Shown here: piece by piece, positions 12,110 to 20,628 of the stretch
Layout of the letters: every line of letters begins with the position of its first letter
Position numbering within the stretch: the stretch's first letter is position 1
Source of the DNA: Vitreoscilla sp.
GTDB taxonomy: Bacteria; Pseudomonadota; Gammaproteobacteria; Burkholderiales; Burkholderiaceae_C
Reading direction: 5' to 3'
Assembly (NCBI GenBank): GCA_018780145.1
Contig: JADMKA010000103.1
Location: forward strand, 33,422-97,421
DNA: 64,000 nucleotides
Notes under the pieces: generated by a model
The model's database searches: none
What the model saw: only the letters and a program-made list of their open reading frames with translations
What the model was told of the DNA's origin: nothing
Made by a program: the position numbers and the translations under genes

Positions 12110-13458
12110 CACATCCCCCGCCCCCCCGCCCTCGCCTGTTCAGCATCACCTGGCCGCTCTTCGTCGAGCTGCTGCTGGGCATCGGCGTGGGCCTGGTCGG
12201 CACCGCGCTGGCGGCCCGCGTGTCCGACGCCGCGGGCGGCGCCTTTGCGCTGACCAACCATGTGGCCGCCACGCTGTTCGTCGTCTTTCGCATCATCGGG
12301 GCCGGCATCGGGGTGGTGGTCACCCAGAGCCTGGGCGCCGGCCAGACCGCCTCGGCGCAGCGCCTGGCGCGCGCCGCGCTGGGCGCCAGCACCTGGATCG
12401 GCGGCGGCACCGCGCTGGTCGCCTGGCTGGGTGCCGCGCCGCTGATGCGCCTGATGAACGCCCCGGCCGACGTGGTGCCGCTGGCCGTGCCCTTTCTGAT
12501 GATGCTGGCCCCGGCGATGCTGGGCGACGCCTGGAACGCGTCGATGGCCAGCGTGATGCGGGCCCACCTGCGCACCCGTGACACGCTGGCGGTGATCATC
12601 GCGATGCATGCGTGCCACCTGCTGCTGGCGGTGCCGCTGATGGTGGGTGCCGGCCCGGTCCCGGCCCTGGGCCTGCCCGGCTACGCCCTGGCCTTGCTGG
12701 GCAGCCGCGTGCTGGGCCTGGGGCTGCACCTGTGGCTGTGGCGCCTGCGCCTGGGCCTGGTGCCCCGGGCGCAGGACTGGTGGCATGCCCCGCGGCGCGA
12801 GCTGGCGGCGATGCTGCGCATCGGCCTGCCGGGCGCGGCCGAGAACATCGGCTACCGGCTGGGCTTCATGGTCAGCGTGGCGGTGGCGGCCGGCATGGGC
12901 GCGCAGGCGCTGGCCACCCAGGCCTACACCTCGCAGCTGATGTACGGCGTGCTGCTGTTCGGGCTGGCCACCGGGCTGGCGGTGGAGATCCTGGTCGGCC
13001 ACCTGGTCGGCGCGGGCGAGCTGAAGGCCGCGCATCGGCTGGTCAAGCGGGCCCTGTCCCGCGGCCTGCTGGTCAGCCTGCTGGTGGCCGCGGCGGTGGC
13101 GCTGGCCTCGCCGTGGCTGCTGCGCGCCTTCACACAGGACCCGCAGATCATCGCCGCCGGCAGCACCCTGCTGTGGATGACCGTGCTGCTGGAGCCCGGC
13201 CGCACCTTCAACCTGGTGCTGGTGAACGCCTTGCGTGCCGCGGGCGATGCACGCTACCCGGTGATGGCCGGCGCCGCGTCCATGTTGGTCGTGCTGGCCG
13301 GCGGCAGCTGGCTGTTCGGATCGGTGCTCGGCTGGGGCCTGCCCGGCATCTGGCTGGCCTACATCGCCGACGAGTGGATACGCGGCCTGCTGATGTGGCG
13401 CCGCTGGGCCACGCTGGGCTGGCTACCGCACGCCCGCCAGGCCCGCAGCGGACATTGA
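12106..13458 (+). CDS. MATE-family multidrug/metabolite transporter
   Basis: About 450 aa from a GTG start at 12106 that overlaps the preceding TGA (GTGA), so it is coupled to the glucanase gene. About 12 hydrophobic segments form two related halves, with MATE-like segments such as GAGIGVVVTQSLGAG and LPGAAENIGYRLGF. MATE proteins export organic molecules using proton or sodium gradients. Its place as last gene of a maltodextrin operon is unusual. It could export a sugar-derived or by-product compound, but no substrate can be read from the sequence. Confidence 0.85.
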   Translation: MTHPPPPRPRLFSITWPLFVELLLGIGVGLVGTALAARVSDAAGGAFALTNHVAATLFVVFRIIGAGIGVVVTQSLGAGQTASAQRLARAALGASTWIGGGTALVAWLGAAPLMRLMNAPADVVPLAVPFLMMLAPAMLGDAWNASMASVMRAHLRTRDTLAVIIAMHACHLLLAVPLMVGAGPVPALGLPGYALALLGSRVLGLGLHLWLWRLRLGLVPRAQDWWHAPRRELAAMLRIGLPGAAENIGYRLGFMVSVAVAAGMGAQALATQAYTSQLMYGVLLFGLATGLAVEILVGHLVGAGELKAAHRLVKRALSRGLLVSLLVAAAVALASPWLLRAFTQDPQIIAAGSTLLWMTVLLEPGRTFNLVLVNALRAAGDARYPVMAGAASMLVVLAGGSWLFGSVLGWGLPGIWLAYIADEWIRGLLMWRRWATLGWLPHARQARSGH

Positions 13459-13466
13459 GTGAGGTC

Positions 13467-13748
13467 TCAGTCGGCTTGGGGCGGCCCGAAGCGCGCCAGG
13501 TTGCGGGCCTTGGCCTTGGCGGCCTCCACCTCGCGATGGCGCGGTTCCGCGCTGGTCACCAGCGACTGGATCAGAGCGCGTGCCGACGCGGCCACCTCCT
13601 CGACCGCCCGCTCGAAGGCCGCCTGGTTGGCCTGGGACGGCACGTTGAACCCGCTCAGCTTGCGCACGAACTGCAGCGAGGCGTCGCGGATCTCCAGCTC
13701 GGTGGCCGGTGGGTCGAAGTTGAACAGGGTTCGGATGTTGCGACACAT
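13467..13748 (-). CDS. DUF2277 family protein
   Basis: 93 aa beginning MCRNIRTLFNFDPPATELEI, the characteristic start of the DUF2277 family, whose function is unknown. The middle is helical and basic (AARALIQSL, EVEAAKAKARNLARFGPP). The start at 13748 is set by that conserved N-terminus. It lies 10 bases after the GH32 gene in the leftward operon and its stop is 8 bases from the convergent MATE stop. A link to sugar metabolism is only by location. Confidence 0.8.
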   Translation of the reverse strand: MCRNIRTLFNFDPPATELEIRDASLQFVRKLSGFNVPSQANQAAFERAVEEVAASARALIQSLVTSAEPRHREVEAAKAKARNLARFGPPQAD

Positions 13749-13758
13749 GGGACCAAGC

Positions 13759-15213
13759 TTAGCCCACGGAAGCCGCCCGCAGTGACCAGACAAGCAGGCT
13801 GGCGGCTTGCGTGCCCCCGCGCACCGCGACCCGCACGCCGCGGCTGCTGTCCGACGGGAAGACCAATTCCGTCAGGGTGGCGGCGCCGTCGCCGGTGAAG
13901 ACCTCCACCGAGCAATGGTCGACCAGCACGCGCAGTTGAAGCGCCCCCATGGCATCGGGCAACGGGGCTTCGCGCCGGCCACCCCAGTGGCGCGCGTCCA
14001 CCTCCACACCGGACCGCGAACGATCGATGAAGAGCCTGCCCTGCGCCCGGTCCACGCCGACCACGGTGACCTCGCCCTCACCGCAGCGGACCTGCAGCGC
14101 CACGTCGGTGGCACCGCCCGCGGCCATGTCGAATTGCAGTTCCAGGCTGCGGCCGTCCAGGCCGGCCAGGTCGAGCGCCGTCTCGCCCTCGGAGAAGCGG
14201 ACGTCGCGCCAGGCGCGCTGGGCACCACGCAGGGCGTCCAGGCCTCGCCAGGGCCGCTGGCCGAGGCGGGGGCCCACCGGGGTGTCGCGCAGGAACAGCT
14301 CGCGCGGCACGCTCATGGCACCGCGCCACGGTGCCGTGGGCGTGTGCTTGGCATAGCCGTGGTTGTTCATCCAGGCGATCCACACCGGTGCGTCGTGGGT
14401 GGCCGGCAACTGGCCCCAGGACAGGGCGGCGTAGAAATCGCTGCCATGGTCGGCCCACATCGCCTCGCGGCCCTGCGGCACCTCGGCGACGAAGCGCGTG
14501 CCGTCGAAGTGGCCGATGAAGACCTGCGCCCCGGTGCCGCCCGGGTGGCCGGCGAAGGTATCGACCTTCAATAGCCAGCGGCCGGTGCCGGCCAACTCGA
14601 TCAGGTCCGGGCACTCCCAGATGCCGCCATCCTCGCCGGCCGGGCCGAAGTCGCTCAGGTGCACCCACTGTGTCAGGTTGCTCGAGGCGTAGAACGAGAC
14701 CTGGTGGTCATCAGGCCGCACCACCGCCATCACCCAGCGCGCGGTGGGCACATGCCAGAAGACCTTGGGGTCGCGGAAGTCCTTCAGGCCGATGTCCAGC
14801 ACCGGGTTGCCGGCGTACTTCTCCCAGGTGCGGCCGCGGTCCAGGCTGTAGGCCAGTTCCTGCGCCTGCCCGCCTTCGGGCACCCGCCGGCAACCGGTGT
14901 AGATCGCCACCATCGGCACGGCACCGCCACGGCCGAAGCCGCTGGTGTGGTGGGTGTCGACGACGATGCTGCCGGAAAAGATCGAGACCCGTTCGTCCTC
15001 GGGGATGGCCACCGGCAGTTCCTGCCAGTGCACGAGATCCGCGCTGACCGCGTGGCCCCAGCTCATGTGGCCCCACTGCTCGCCGAACGGGTTGTACTGG
15101 TAGAACAGGTGGTACTCGCCGTCGAACCAGACCAGGCCGTTGGGGTCGTTGATCCAGTTTCTCGCGGGCGTGTAGTGGTAGGCGGGCCGGAAGGCGTCGG
15201 TGGCGGCGGTCAT
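13759..15213 (-). CDS. GH32 fructan/sucrose hydrolase (levanase/invertase-like)
   Basis: 484 aa, no signal peptide, so probably cytosolic. GH32 hallmarks are present: WINDPNG with nucleophile Asp23, FRDPK with the stabilising Asp near 148, and WECPDL with acid/base Glu200. A C-terminal beta-sandwich domain follows. The enzyme would release fructose from sucrose or fructo-oligosaccharides. It lies 2 bases downstream of an exported GH13 gene in the second mal-type operon, which suggests this operon may handle a mixed or sucrose-like substrate as well as maltodextrins. Confidence 0.9.
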   Translation of the reverse strand: MTAATDAFRPAYHYTPARNWINDPNGLVWFDGEYHLFYQYNPFGEQWGHMSWGHAVSADLVHWQELPVAIPEDERVSIFSGSIVVDTHHTSGFGRGGAVPMVAIYTGCRRVPEGGQAQELAYSLDRGRTWEKYAGNPVLDIGLKDFRDPKVFWHVPTARWVMAVVRPDDHQVSFYASSNLTQWVHLSDFGPAGEDGGIWECPDLIELAGTGRWLLKVDTFAGHPGGTGAQVFIGHFDGTRFVAEVPQGREAMWADHGSDFYAALSWGQLPATHDAPVWIAWMNNHGYAKHTPTAPWRGAMSVPRELFLRDTPVGPRLGQRPWRGLDALRGAQRAWRDVRFSEGETALDLAGLDGRSLELQFDMAAGGATDVALQVRCGEGEVTVVGVDRAQGRLFIDRSRSGVEVDARHWGGRREAPLPDAMGALQLRVLVDHCSVEVFTGDGAATLTELVFPSDSSRGVRVAVRGGTQAASLLVWSLRAASVG

Positions 15214-15215
15214 GG

Positions 15216-16793
15216 TCAGGGCACCCGCTTGTATCGGTTGTAGCCGCCGAGCTCGCGCGGGGTGGGTTTGAGCATCAGCACGGTCTCGGGGGGCACGGTC
15301 ACGGTCATGAGGCCGGCGCCAAAGGTGGCCACCGGCGCCGCGCCCGGGGCGGCCAGCAGGTCGCGCATCGGCGTGTCGTCCATCAGGTGCGCGTTGGCCA
15401 CCATCACCCGCTCGGTGACCGCTTGCGGGCCCGGGTTGGCGAACACCAGCACGGTGTCGAGCGCCCGGTCGGTGTGGCGCTCGAAGGCCAGCAGCCGGTC
15501 GGATTCGATCCGGCGGTAGTCCCCCACGCGCAGCGCGCGGTGCTGCTTGCGCAGATCGACCAGCTGGCGCATCCAGGCGAGCTCGGGGTTGTCGTCGCGC
15601 AGCAGATCCCAGCGCATCGGGCTGCGGTTCTCGGGATCGCCCGCACCGGCCATGCCCAGCTCGGCACCGTAGTAGATGTTGGGAGAGCCGGGCAGGCTGA
15701 ACTGCAGGGCCTGCACCAGCCGGCGCTGCGAGGTGCGCGGGAACTGGTGGCTGATGCGCGGTATGTCGTGGTTGTCGATCACCACCCAGGACTTCAGCAT
15801 CGGCTCGATGCCGGCGTCGCGCACCAGGCGTTCGGTCATGCGCGCGGCGGTGGCAGGCGCGATCTCGCCGGTGGCCGCCCCGCGCACGATGTCGCGCAGG
15901 CTGAAGTTCATCACCGCATCGAGCGACTGCAGCCAGGCGACCGGGTAGTTGACGATTTCGCCGACCACCAGCGAGCCCGGCTTCTCGCGGTGGGCCGCAT
16001 CGGTCAGGTCGCGCAGGTAGCGGTGGCCCAGTTCGTAGGCGGTGTCCAGGCGCCAGCCGTCGGCACCGTCGCGCAGGTAGCTGCGCAGCACCGAGTCCGG
16101 CGCCTCGTAGAGGTAGCGGCGCACCGGCGGGTGCTCCAGGTTCAGCTCGGGCAGGTTCTGGAAGCCGGTCCAGACGCGCGCGCCGCCGGTGTACTGCGGC
16201 CCAATGGCGAACCAGTCGCGCCAGCGGCTGTGCGGGTCGGCCAGGGCCTGCTGGAAGATCGGCGCGTTGCGGCCCATGTGGTTGAACACGCCGTCCAGCA
16301 CCAGCTTCATGCCTCTGGCATGCACGTCGGCGGCCAGGCGCTTGAAGTCGGCCCGGTTGCCGTACTCGGGCGAGATCTGCTGGAAGTCGAGCGCGTCGTA
16401 CTTGTGGTTGGTGTAGGCCAAGTGGATCGGGTTCAGGTACAGCACGTCGGCGCCCAGGCCCTTCACGTGGTCCAGCCGGGTGGCCAGGCTGGCCAGGTCA
16501 CCGCCCCAGAAATCCAGCTCCTGGCTGTTCAGCTTGGCATCGGCCAGGTAGGTGCCGGGCCGGGCCGGCTCGCTCCAGTCGCGCAGCACCTTGGGTGGCG
16601 GGTACAGGCCGCGCTTGGCCGCCAGGTCGGCAGACGGCACGAAGCGGTCGACGATCACCTGGTAGACGATGGCGCCGTTGCGCCAGTCGCGTTCGCGTTG
16701 CTCGTACACGGTCGGCGCTGCGGTGCCGGCGGCCACAAGCACGGGTGCGGCCAGCAGGCCGACCGCGACGATTCGTTGGAGCGTGTGTGTCAT
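15216..16793 (-). CDS. Exported GH13 cyclomaltodextrinase/alpha-amylase-like enzyme
   Basis: 525 aa with a signal peptide (MTHTLQRIVAVGLLAAPVLV, cleavage near residue 25), so periplasmic. GH13 motifs: DGVFNHMGRNAP (I), GWRLDTAY with Asp250 (II), VVGEIVNYP with Glu279 (III), DNHDIPR with Asp343 (IV). It matches the cytosolic enzyme at 8184-9722 nearly end to end, including FWGGDLAS, NPIxLAYTNHKYDALD and the YKRV C-terminus. The two are recent paralogues placed in different compartments. It precedes the GH32 gene with a 2-base gap. Confidence 0.9.
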   Translation of the reverse strand: MTHTLQRIVAVGLLAAPVLVAAGTAAPTVYEQRERDWRNGAIVYQVIVDRFVPSADLAAKRGLYPPPKVLRDWSEPARPGTYLADAKLNSQELDFWGGDLASLATRLDHVKGLGADVLYLNPIHLAYTNHKYDALDFQQISPEYGNRADFKRLAADVHARGMKLVLDGVFNHMGRNAPIFQQALADPHSRWRDWFAIGPQYTGGARVWTGFQNLPELNLEHPPVRRYLYEAPDSVLRSYLRDGADGWRLDTAYELGHRYLRDLTDAAHREKPGSLVVGEIVNYPVAWLQSLDAVMNFSLRDIVRGAATGEIAPATAARMTERLVRDAGIEPMLKSWVVIDNHDIPRISHQFPRTSQRRLVQALQFSLPGSPNIYYGAELGMAGAGDPENRSPMRWDLLRDDNPELAWMRQLVDLRKQHRALRVGDYRRIESDRLLAFERHTDRALDTVLVFANPGPQAVTERVMVANAHLMDDTPMRDLLAAPGAAPVATFGAGLMTVTVPPETVLMLKPTPRELGGYNRYKRVP

Positions 16794-16850
16794 GGGGTGG
16801 TGGTTGGCATGCCGAGGGCTCCAACAGTTGGTCTGACGATGTGCACAGCC

Positions 16851-17741
16851 TCAGCCCTTCACGCCGCCGGCGGCCAGGCCGGCGATCATCCAGCGCTGGG
16901 CGAGCAGGAACACGGTGGTGATGGGCAGGCCCGAAAGCAGCGCCGCGGCGGCGAAGTCGCCCCAGCGGAAGTTGTGCTCCTGCACGAACAGCTTGCTGCC
17001 GACGGCCAGCGTGAGCTGGTCCTGCTGCGACAGCAGCACGCCGGCCACCGGGTACTCGATCACCGCGCCGATGAAGGCCAGCATGAACACCACCACCAGG
17101 ATCGGCACCGCCATCGGCAGCAGCACGCGCCAGAAGGCCTGCCAGGGCGTGGCGCCGTCCACCCGGGCGGCCTCCTCGATCTCGCCGGGCAGGGTGTCGT
17201 AGTAGCCCTTCAAGGTCCACACGTGCATGGCGATGCCGCCCGAGTAGGCCAGCACCAGCGCCCAGTGGGTGTTCAGGCCGATGGCGGGGAACGCGGTGCC
17301 GATGCGGTCGAAGATGGCGTAGATGGCCACCAGGGCCAGGACCGCCGGGAACATCTGCATCAGCATCAGGCCGGTGAGCAGTTGCTGCCGGCCGCGGAAG
17401 CGGATGCGGGCCAGCGCGTACGAGGCGGTGGTGGAGAGCAGCAAGGTGACGGTGGCCGACAGCAGCGCCACCTTGACCGAGTTCCACAGCCACCGCATCA
17501 CCGGCAGGTCAGGCAGGATGGGCTGGCCGTCCGGGCCCGGGTAGGGCAGGCCCAGCACGAAGCGCCAATGCTCCAGGCTGATGGCCGGCGGGATCAGCGA
17601 GCCACTGGCGAAGTTGCCAGGCCGCAGCGACACCGAGATGACCACCAGGAAGGGGAACACCACGGCCGCGCAGAGCAGCAGCAGGAACAGGTGCGCCAGC
17701 ACCAGGCGCAGGCGCTGCGATTTCGGCTGGACGATGGCCAT
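16851..17741 (-). CDS. malG: Maltose-type ABC transporter permease MalG (set 2)
   Basis: 296 aa, same length as the set-1 MalG and colinear with it. The EAA motif EEAARVDGATPWQAFWRVLLP lies near residue 188, and the C-terminus ends AGLAAGGVKG. The gene starts 12 bases after the malF2 stop and is followed by a 57-base gap before the exported GH13 gene. With MalF2 it forms a second import channel that lacks a dedicated ATPase in this window. Confidence 0.93.
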   Translation of the reverse strand: MAIVQPKSQRLRLVLAHLFLLLLCAAVVFPFLVVISVSLRPGNFASGSLIPPAISLEHWRFVLGLPYPGPDGQPILPDLPVMRWLWNSVKVALLSATVTLLLSTTASYALARIRFRGRQQLLTGLMLMQMFPAVLALVAIYAIFDRIGTAFPAIGLNTHWALVLAYSGGIAMHVWTLKGYYDTLPGEIEEAARVDGATPWQAFWRVLLPMAVPILVVVFMLAFIGAVIEYPVAGVLLSQQDQLTLAVGSKLFVQEHNFRWGDFAAAALLSGLPITTVFLLAQRWMIAGLAAGGVKG

Positions 17742-17753
17742 GGCGATGCTCCT

Positions 17754-19301
17754 TCAGCGCTTGGCGTCGTCGGCCGACAGCCGGGTGAAACGCAGCTGCA
17801 GCACGGTGACCGCCGCCACGATCAGGAAGATCACGGTGGAGATGGCCGAGGCCAGGCCGAACTGCTGGCCCGCATCCTGGAAGGCGATGCGCCAGGTGTA
17901 GCTGACCAGGATGTCGGTGGTGCCGGCGGGCAGCGCGGTGTCGAGCTGGTCGGGCCGGCCGCCGGTGAGCAGGCTGATCAGCACGAAGTTGTTGAAGTTG
18001 AAGGCGAAGGCCGAGATCAACAGTGGCGTGAGCGGCTTCATGATCAGCGGCAGCGTGATGGCGCGGAAGTTGGTGAGCGGCCCGGCACCGGCGACGGCCG
18101 AGGCCTCGTACAGGTCGGACGGGATCGACTTGATCAGCCCCGAGCACAACACCATCATGTAGGGGAAGCCCAGCCAGACGTTGACGATCAGCAGCATCAC
18201 CTTGGCGAGCAGCGGGTCGCTGAACCAGCCCGGCCGGATGCCGAACAAGCCATCGAGGATGAAGTTGATCTCGCCCAGGTTCTGGTTGAACAGGCCCTTG
18301 AACACCAGGATGGAGATGAAGCCCGGCACCGCGTAGGGCAGGAACAGCACCAACCGGTAGGCGCCCTTGAACTGCAACGCCTCCCAGTTCAGCAGCACCG
18401 ACAGCAGCAGGCCCAGGCCGGCGGTGAAGACGACGGTCAGGCCCGAGAACACCACCGTCCAGGCGAACACGCCGAGGAAGGGCTCGCGGAACTTGCCCTC
18501 GCTGAAGATGGTGGCGTAGTGGCGCCAGCCCACGTTCACCCGGTAGCCGGGCAACAAGGTGGTGCCCTCGGCGGAGGTGTAGAAGCCCGTGTCGTCGTTC
18601 GGCCGATAGCGGGTCTTGGTGAGCCGGTCGACCAGAGCGCCGTCGGCTTCGGCCAGGTACAAGGGCAGCATCTGCGCGAACTCGCGCAGGCTGATGAGTG
18701 TCAGCCGGGCGCCGTCCGGCGTGGTGAGCGCGAGGCCGCGCAACCCTTCGAGCCGCGGCACCACGGCGCGCAGGGGCAACGCGGCGCCGAGGGGTGCGCC
18801 GTCGGCTGGCTGCAGCGCCACCTCGGTGTGCGTGGCACCCGGTGCGGGGCTGTGCAGCGTCAGCGGCGCGCTCACCCAGGCGCCGCCGTCCGATTCGAGC
18901 CGCAGACGGAAGCGCTCGCCCTCGGCATGCAGCGTGAAGGCCCTGGCGGAGTCGGGCGCCGGCACCGCTTCATCGAGCAGGTAGGCCCGGGTGGCCTCGA
19001 AGTCGAGCAGGTTCTGCGAGCTGTAGTTCGTGAAGCCGATGCCCACGGTGTAGAGCATCGGGAAGATCACGAACAGCGCCGCCGCAGCCACGCCCGGGAA
19101 CAGATAGCGCAGGGCGTTGGTGCGGGCCGAGGTGTAGGTCCACAGCGCCAGCGCGGTGATCAGCAGCAGGGTCAGCGCCAGCAGCGCCTGGCCGGCTGCA
19201 TGCACCAGGAACACCGCGTAGAGGCAGATGCCGGTGGCCGCGGTGCCGGCCAGCCGGGCCGGCCAGGCGCTCGGGGCGCGACGGGGGGTTGCCGGGTTCA
19301 T
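17754..19301 (-). CDS. malF: Maltose-type ABC transporter permease MalF (set 2)
   Basis: 515 aa. N-terminal hydrophobic segments, a long periplasmic loop (roughly residues 90-290), then the permease domain with the EAA loop LYEASAVAGAGPLTNF near residue 396. Strongly similar to the set-1 MalF in the membrane parts (FPMLYTVGIGFTNYSSQNLL, RPGWFSDPLLAKVM) and divergent in the periplasmic loop. Its ATG overlaps the malE2 stop by 4 bases, so unlike set 1 there is no intercistronic repeat here. Confidence 0.93.
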   Translation of the reverse strand: MNPATPRRAPSAWPARLAGTAATGICLYAVFLVHAAGQALLALTLLLITALALWTYTSARTNALRYLFPGVAAAALFVIFPMLYTVGIGFTNYSSQNLLDFEATRAYLLDEAVPAPDSARAFTLHAEGERFRLRLESDGGAWVSAPLTLHSPAPGATHTEVALQPADGAPLGAALPLRAVVPRLEGLRGLALTTPDGARLTLISLREFAQMLPLYLAEADGALVDRLTKTRYRPNDDTGFYTSAEGTTLLPGYRVNVGWRHYATIFSEGKFREPFLGVFAWTVVFSGLTVVFTAGLGLLLSVLLNWEALQFKGAYRLVLFLPYAVPGFISILVFKGLFNQNLGEINFILDGLFGIRPGWFSDPLLAKVMLLIVNVWLGFPYMMVLCSGLIKSIPSDLYEASAVAGAGPLTNFRAITLPLIMKPLTPLLISAFAFNFNNFVLISLLTGGRPDQLDTALPAGTTDILVSYTWRIAFQDAGQQFGLASAISTVIFLIVAAVTVLQLRFTRLSADDAKR

Positions 19302-20518
19302 GCCATGGTGCCCGGCACGATGCGGCGGGCCGCGGACTCGAGGGCCTGCTTCGGTGTCTGCCGCCCTTCGGTGAGGTTGGTCAGCGAGGACTTCATCGCC
19401 CCCCAGAAGCGGCTCATCTCGGGGATGCTCGGGGTGGGCACACCGTCCCGTGCCGAGGCCATGATGCCCGCCACCTTGTCGCCCACCTGGGCTTGAGCGG
19501 CGAGTTCGGCGTAGTAGGCACGGCTGGCCGGCGCGCCGATGGGCTCGGCCTGGTCGATGGCGCGCAGGCCGGGCAGCGAGAGCAGGTGGTTCTCGATGAA
19601 CTCGGCCGCGAGTTCGGGCTGCCGGCAGCTGCGGCTGATCATCAGGCCCTTGATGCCAACATAGGGCGCGGCCGGCCGGCCGGCCACGGCGGGGATCTTG
19701 GCGACGCCGAAATCCACCCCAACCCGCTTCAGGTTGACCCAGGCCCAGGGCCCGTTGATCATCATCGCCACCTGGCCGCTCGCCACCGCAGCCTCCATCT
19801 CGGCATAGCCGCTGCCAGCGGGCATCAGGCCCTGGCGGACCAGGCGGTCGAGCAACTCGGCCCCGATCAGCGCGCCGGCGTTGTGGACGCCGGTGTCGCG
19901 CGGGTCGTAGCTGCCATCGCTGCGCTGGCGAAACGCATAGCCGCCGTGGGCGGCCAGCAGTGGCCAGGTGAAGTAGTTGTTGGTGTAGTCCCAGAGAATG
20001 GCGCGCCGGCCCTGCTTGCGCAGCCGGGCGTCGAGCGCGAACACCTCATCGAAGGTCTTCGGCGGGGCGCCGACCAGGGCCTTGTTGTAGAGCAGCGTCA
20101 CCGCCTCGATCGCATACGGGTAGCCCCAGAGCCGGCCGCGCACGCCGAAACCCTTCCAGGCCAGCGGGTCGACGTCGTCCAGCAGGCGCTTGTTCGGGGT
20201 CACCGCGCGGATCAGGCCGCTGGCGGCCCACTCGCCGATCCGGTCATGGGCGTAGACGTAGATGTCCGGCCCCTTGCCAGCGGCCGCGGCCTGCTGGAAC
20301 TTGGAGGGGCCCTCGATCGGGTCGGGCGTCTCGATCACCACCGGCACGCCGGTCTCGGTGGTGAAGCTCTCGGCCGCGCGGCGCATGCCCTTGGCGCCCT
20401 CGACGGTGAACCAGACCACCAGGGGCTCCGGGCCAGCAGCCGCGAGCCGGCCCGTGGCGGCCAGGGCCGCCGAGAGGCCGAGCCCTTGCTGGGTGAATCG
20501 CCGTCGCGTCAGGGTCAT
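19298..20518 (-). CDS. malE: Maltose-type periplasmic binding protein (set 2)
   Basis: 406 aa from the ATG at 20518. The N-terminus [19 protein letters not shown] has an R-R-x-F pattern that could be a Tat signal; the set-1 MalE has an ordinary Sec signal. Family-1 solute-binding features match set 1: [41 protein letters not shown]. An operator copy ends only 8 bases before the start codon, leaving no room for a normal ribosome site, so the message may have a very short leader. A frame extending further upstream lacks family similarity. Confidence 0.92.
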   Translation of the reverse strand: MTLTRRRFTQQGLGLSAALAATGRLAAAGPEPLVVWFTVEGAKGMRRAAESFTTETGVPVVIETPDPIEGPSKFQQAAAAGKGPDIYVYAHDRIGEWAASGLIRAVTPNKRLLDDVDPLAWKGFGVRGRLWGYPYAIEAVTLLYNKALVGAPPKTFDEVFALDARLRKQGRRAILWDYTNNYFTWPLLAAHGGYAFRQRSDGSYDPRDTGVHNAGALIGAELLDRLVRQGLMPAGSGYAEMEAAVASGQVAMMINGPWAWVNLKRVGVDFGVAKIPAVAGRPAAPYVGIKGLMISRSCRQPELAAEFIENHLLSLPGLRAIDQAEPIGAPASRAYYAELAAQAQVGDKVAGIMASARDGVPTPSIPEMSRFWGAMKSSLTNLTEGRQTPKQALESAARRIVPGTMA

Positions 20519-20525
20519 GATGCAA

Positions 20526-20540
20526 TGTAGTTTAAGTACA
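20526..20540. promoter_or_regulatory. Operator palindrome O3 at malE2 start
   Basis: TGTAGT-TTA-AGTACA, one broken pair, starting 8 bases from the malE2 ATG. On the minus strand TTGCAA lies about 17 bases before TTAAAC, a weak promoter that would overlap the site. Binding here would block both transcription and start-codon access. Confidence 0.6.
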
Positions 20541-20611
20541 CATTGACATCGATTGCAAGAACTTTTTCTAGCCGGGCTGGTCGCGTGGCCCGGCCATATC
20601 ATGCCGATGCC

Positions 20612-20628
20612 GAGTAGTTTGACTACTC
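20612..20628. promoter_or_regulatory. Operator palindrome O4 overlapping the S9 peptidase stop
   Basis: GAGTAGT-TTG-ACTACTC is a perfect 7-3-7 inverted repeat with the same TAGT-TTG-ACTA core as O1. It covers the TAG stop codon of the S9 peptidase gene (20623-20625) and lies about 95 bases upstream of malE2, so it likely serves malE2. Confidence 0.6.

Noticed and set aside
9866..12112. Long frame antisense to the exported GH13 gene (748 codons)
   Set aside because: Same high-GC shadow effect; the sense strand encodes intact GH13 motifs and a signal peptide.
15387..19496. 1369-codon frame spanning the antisense of four genes
   Set aside because: It crosses GH13, malG2, malF2 and malE2 boundaries, has repetitive His/Gln/Gly-rich content, and all four genes on the other strand are well supported.
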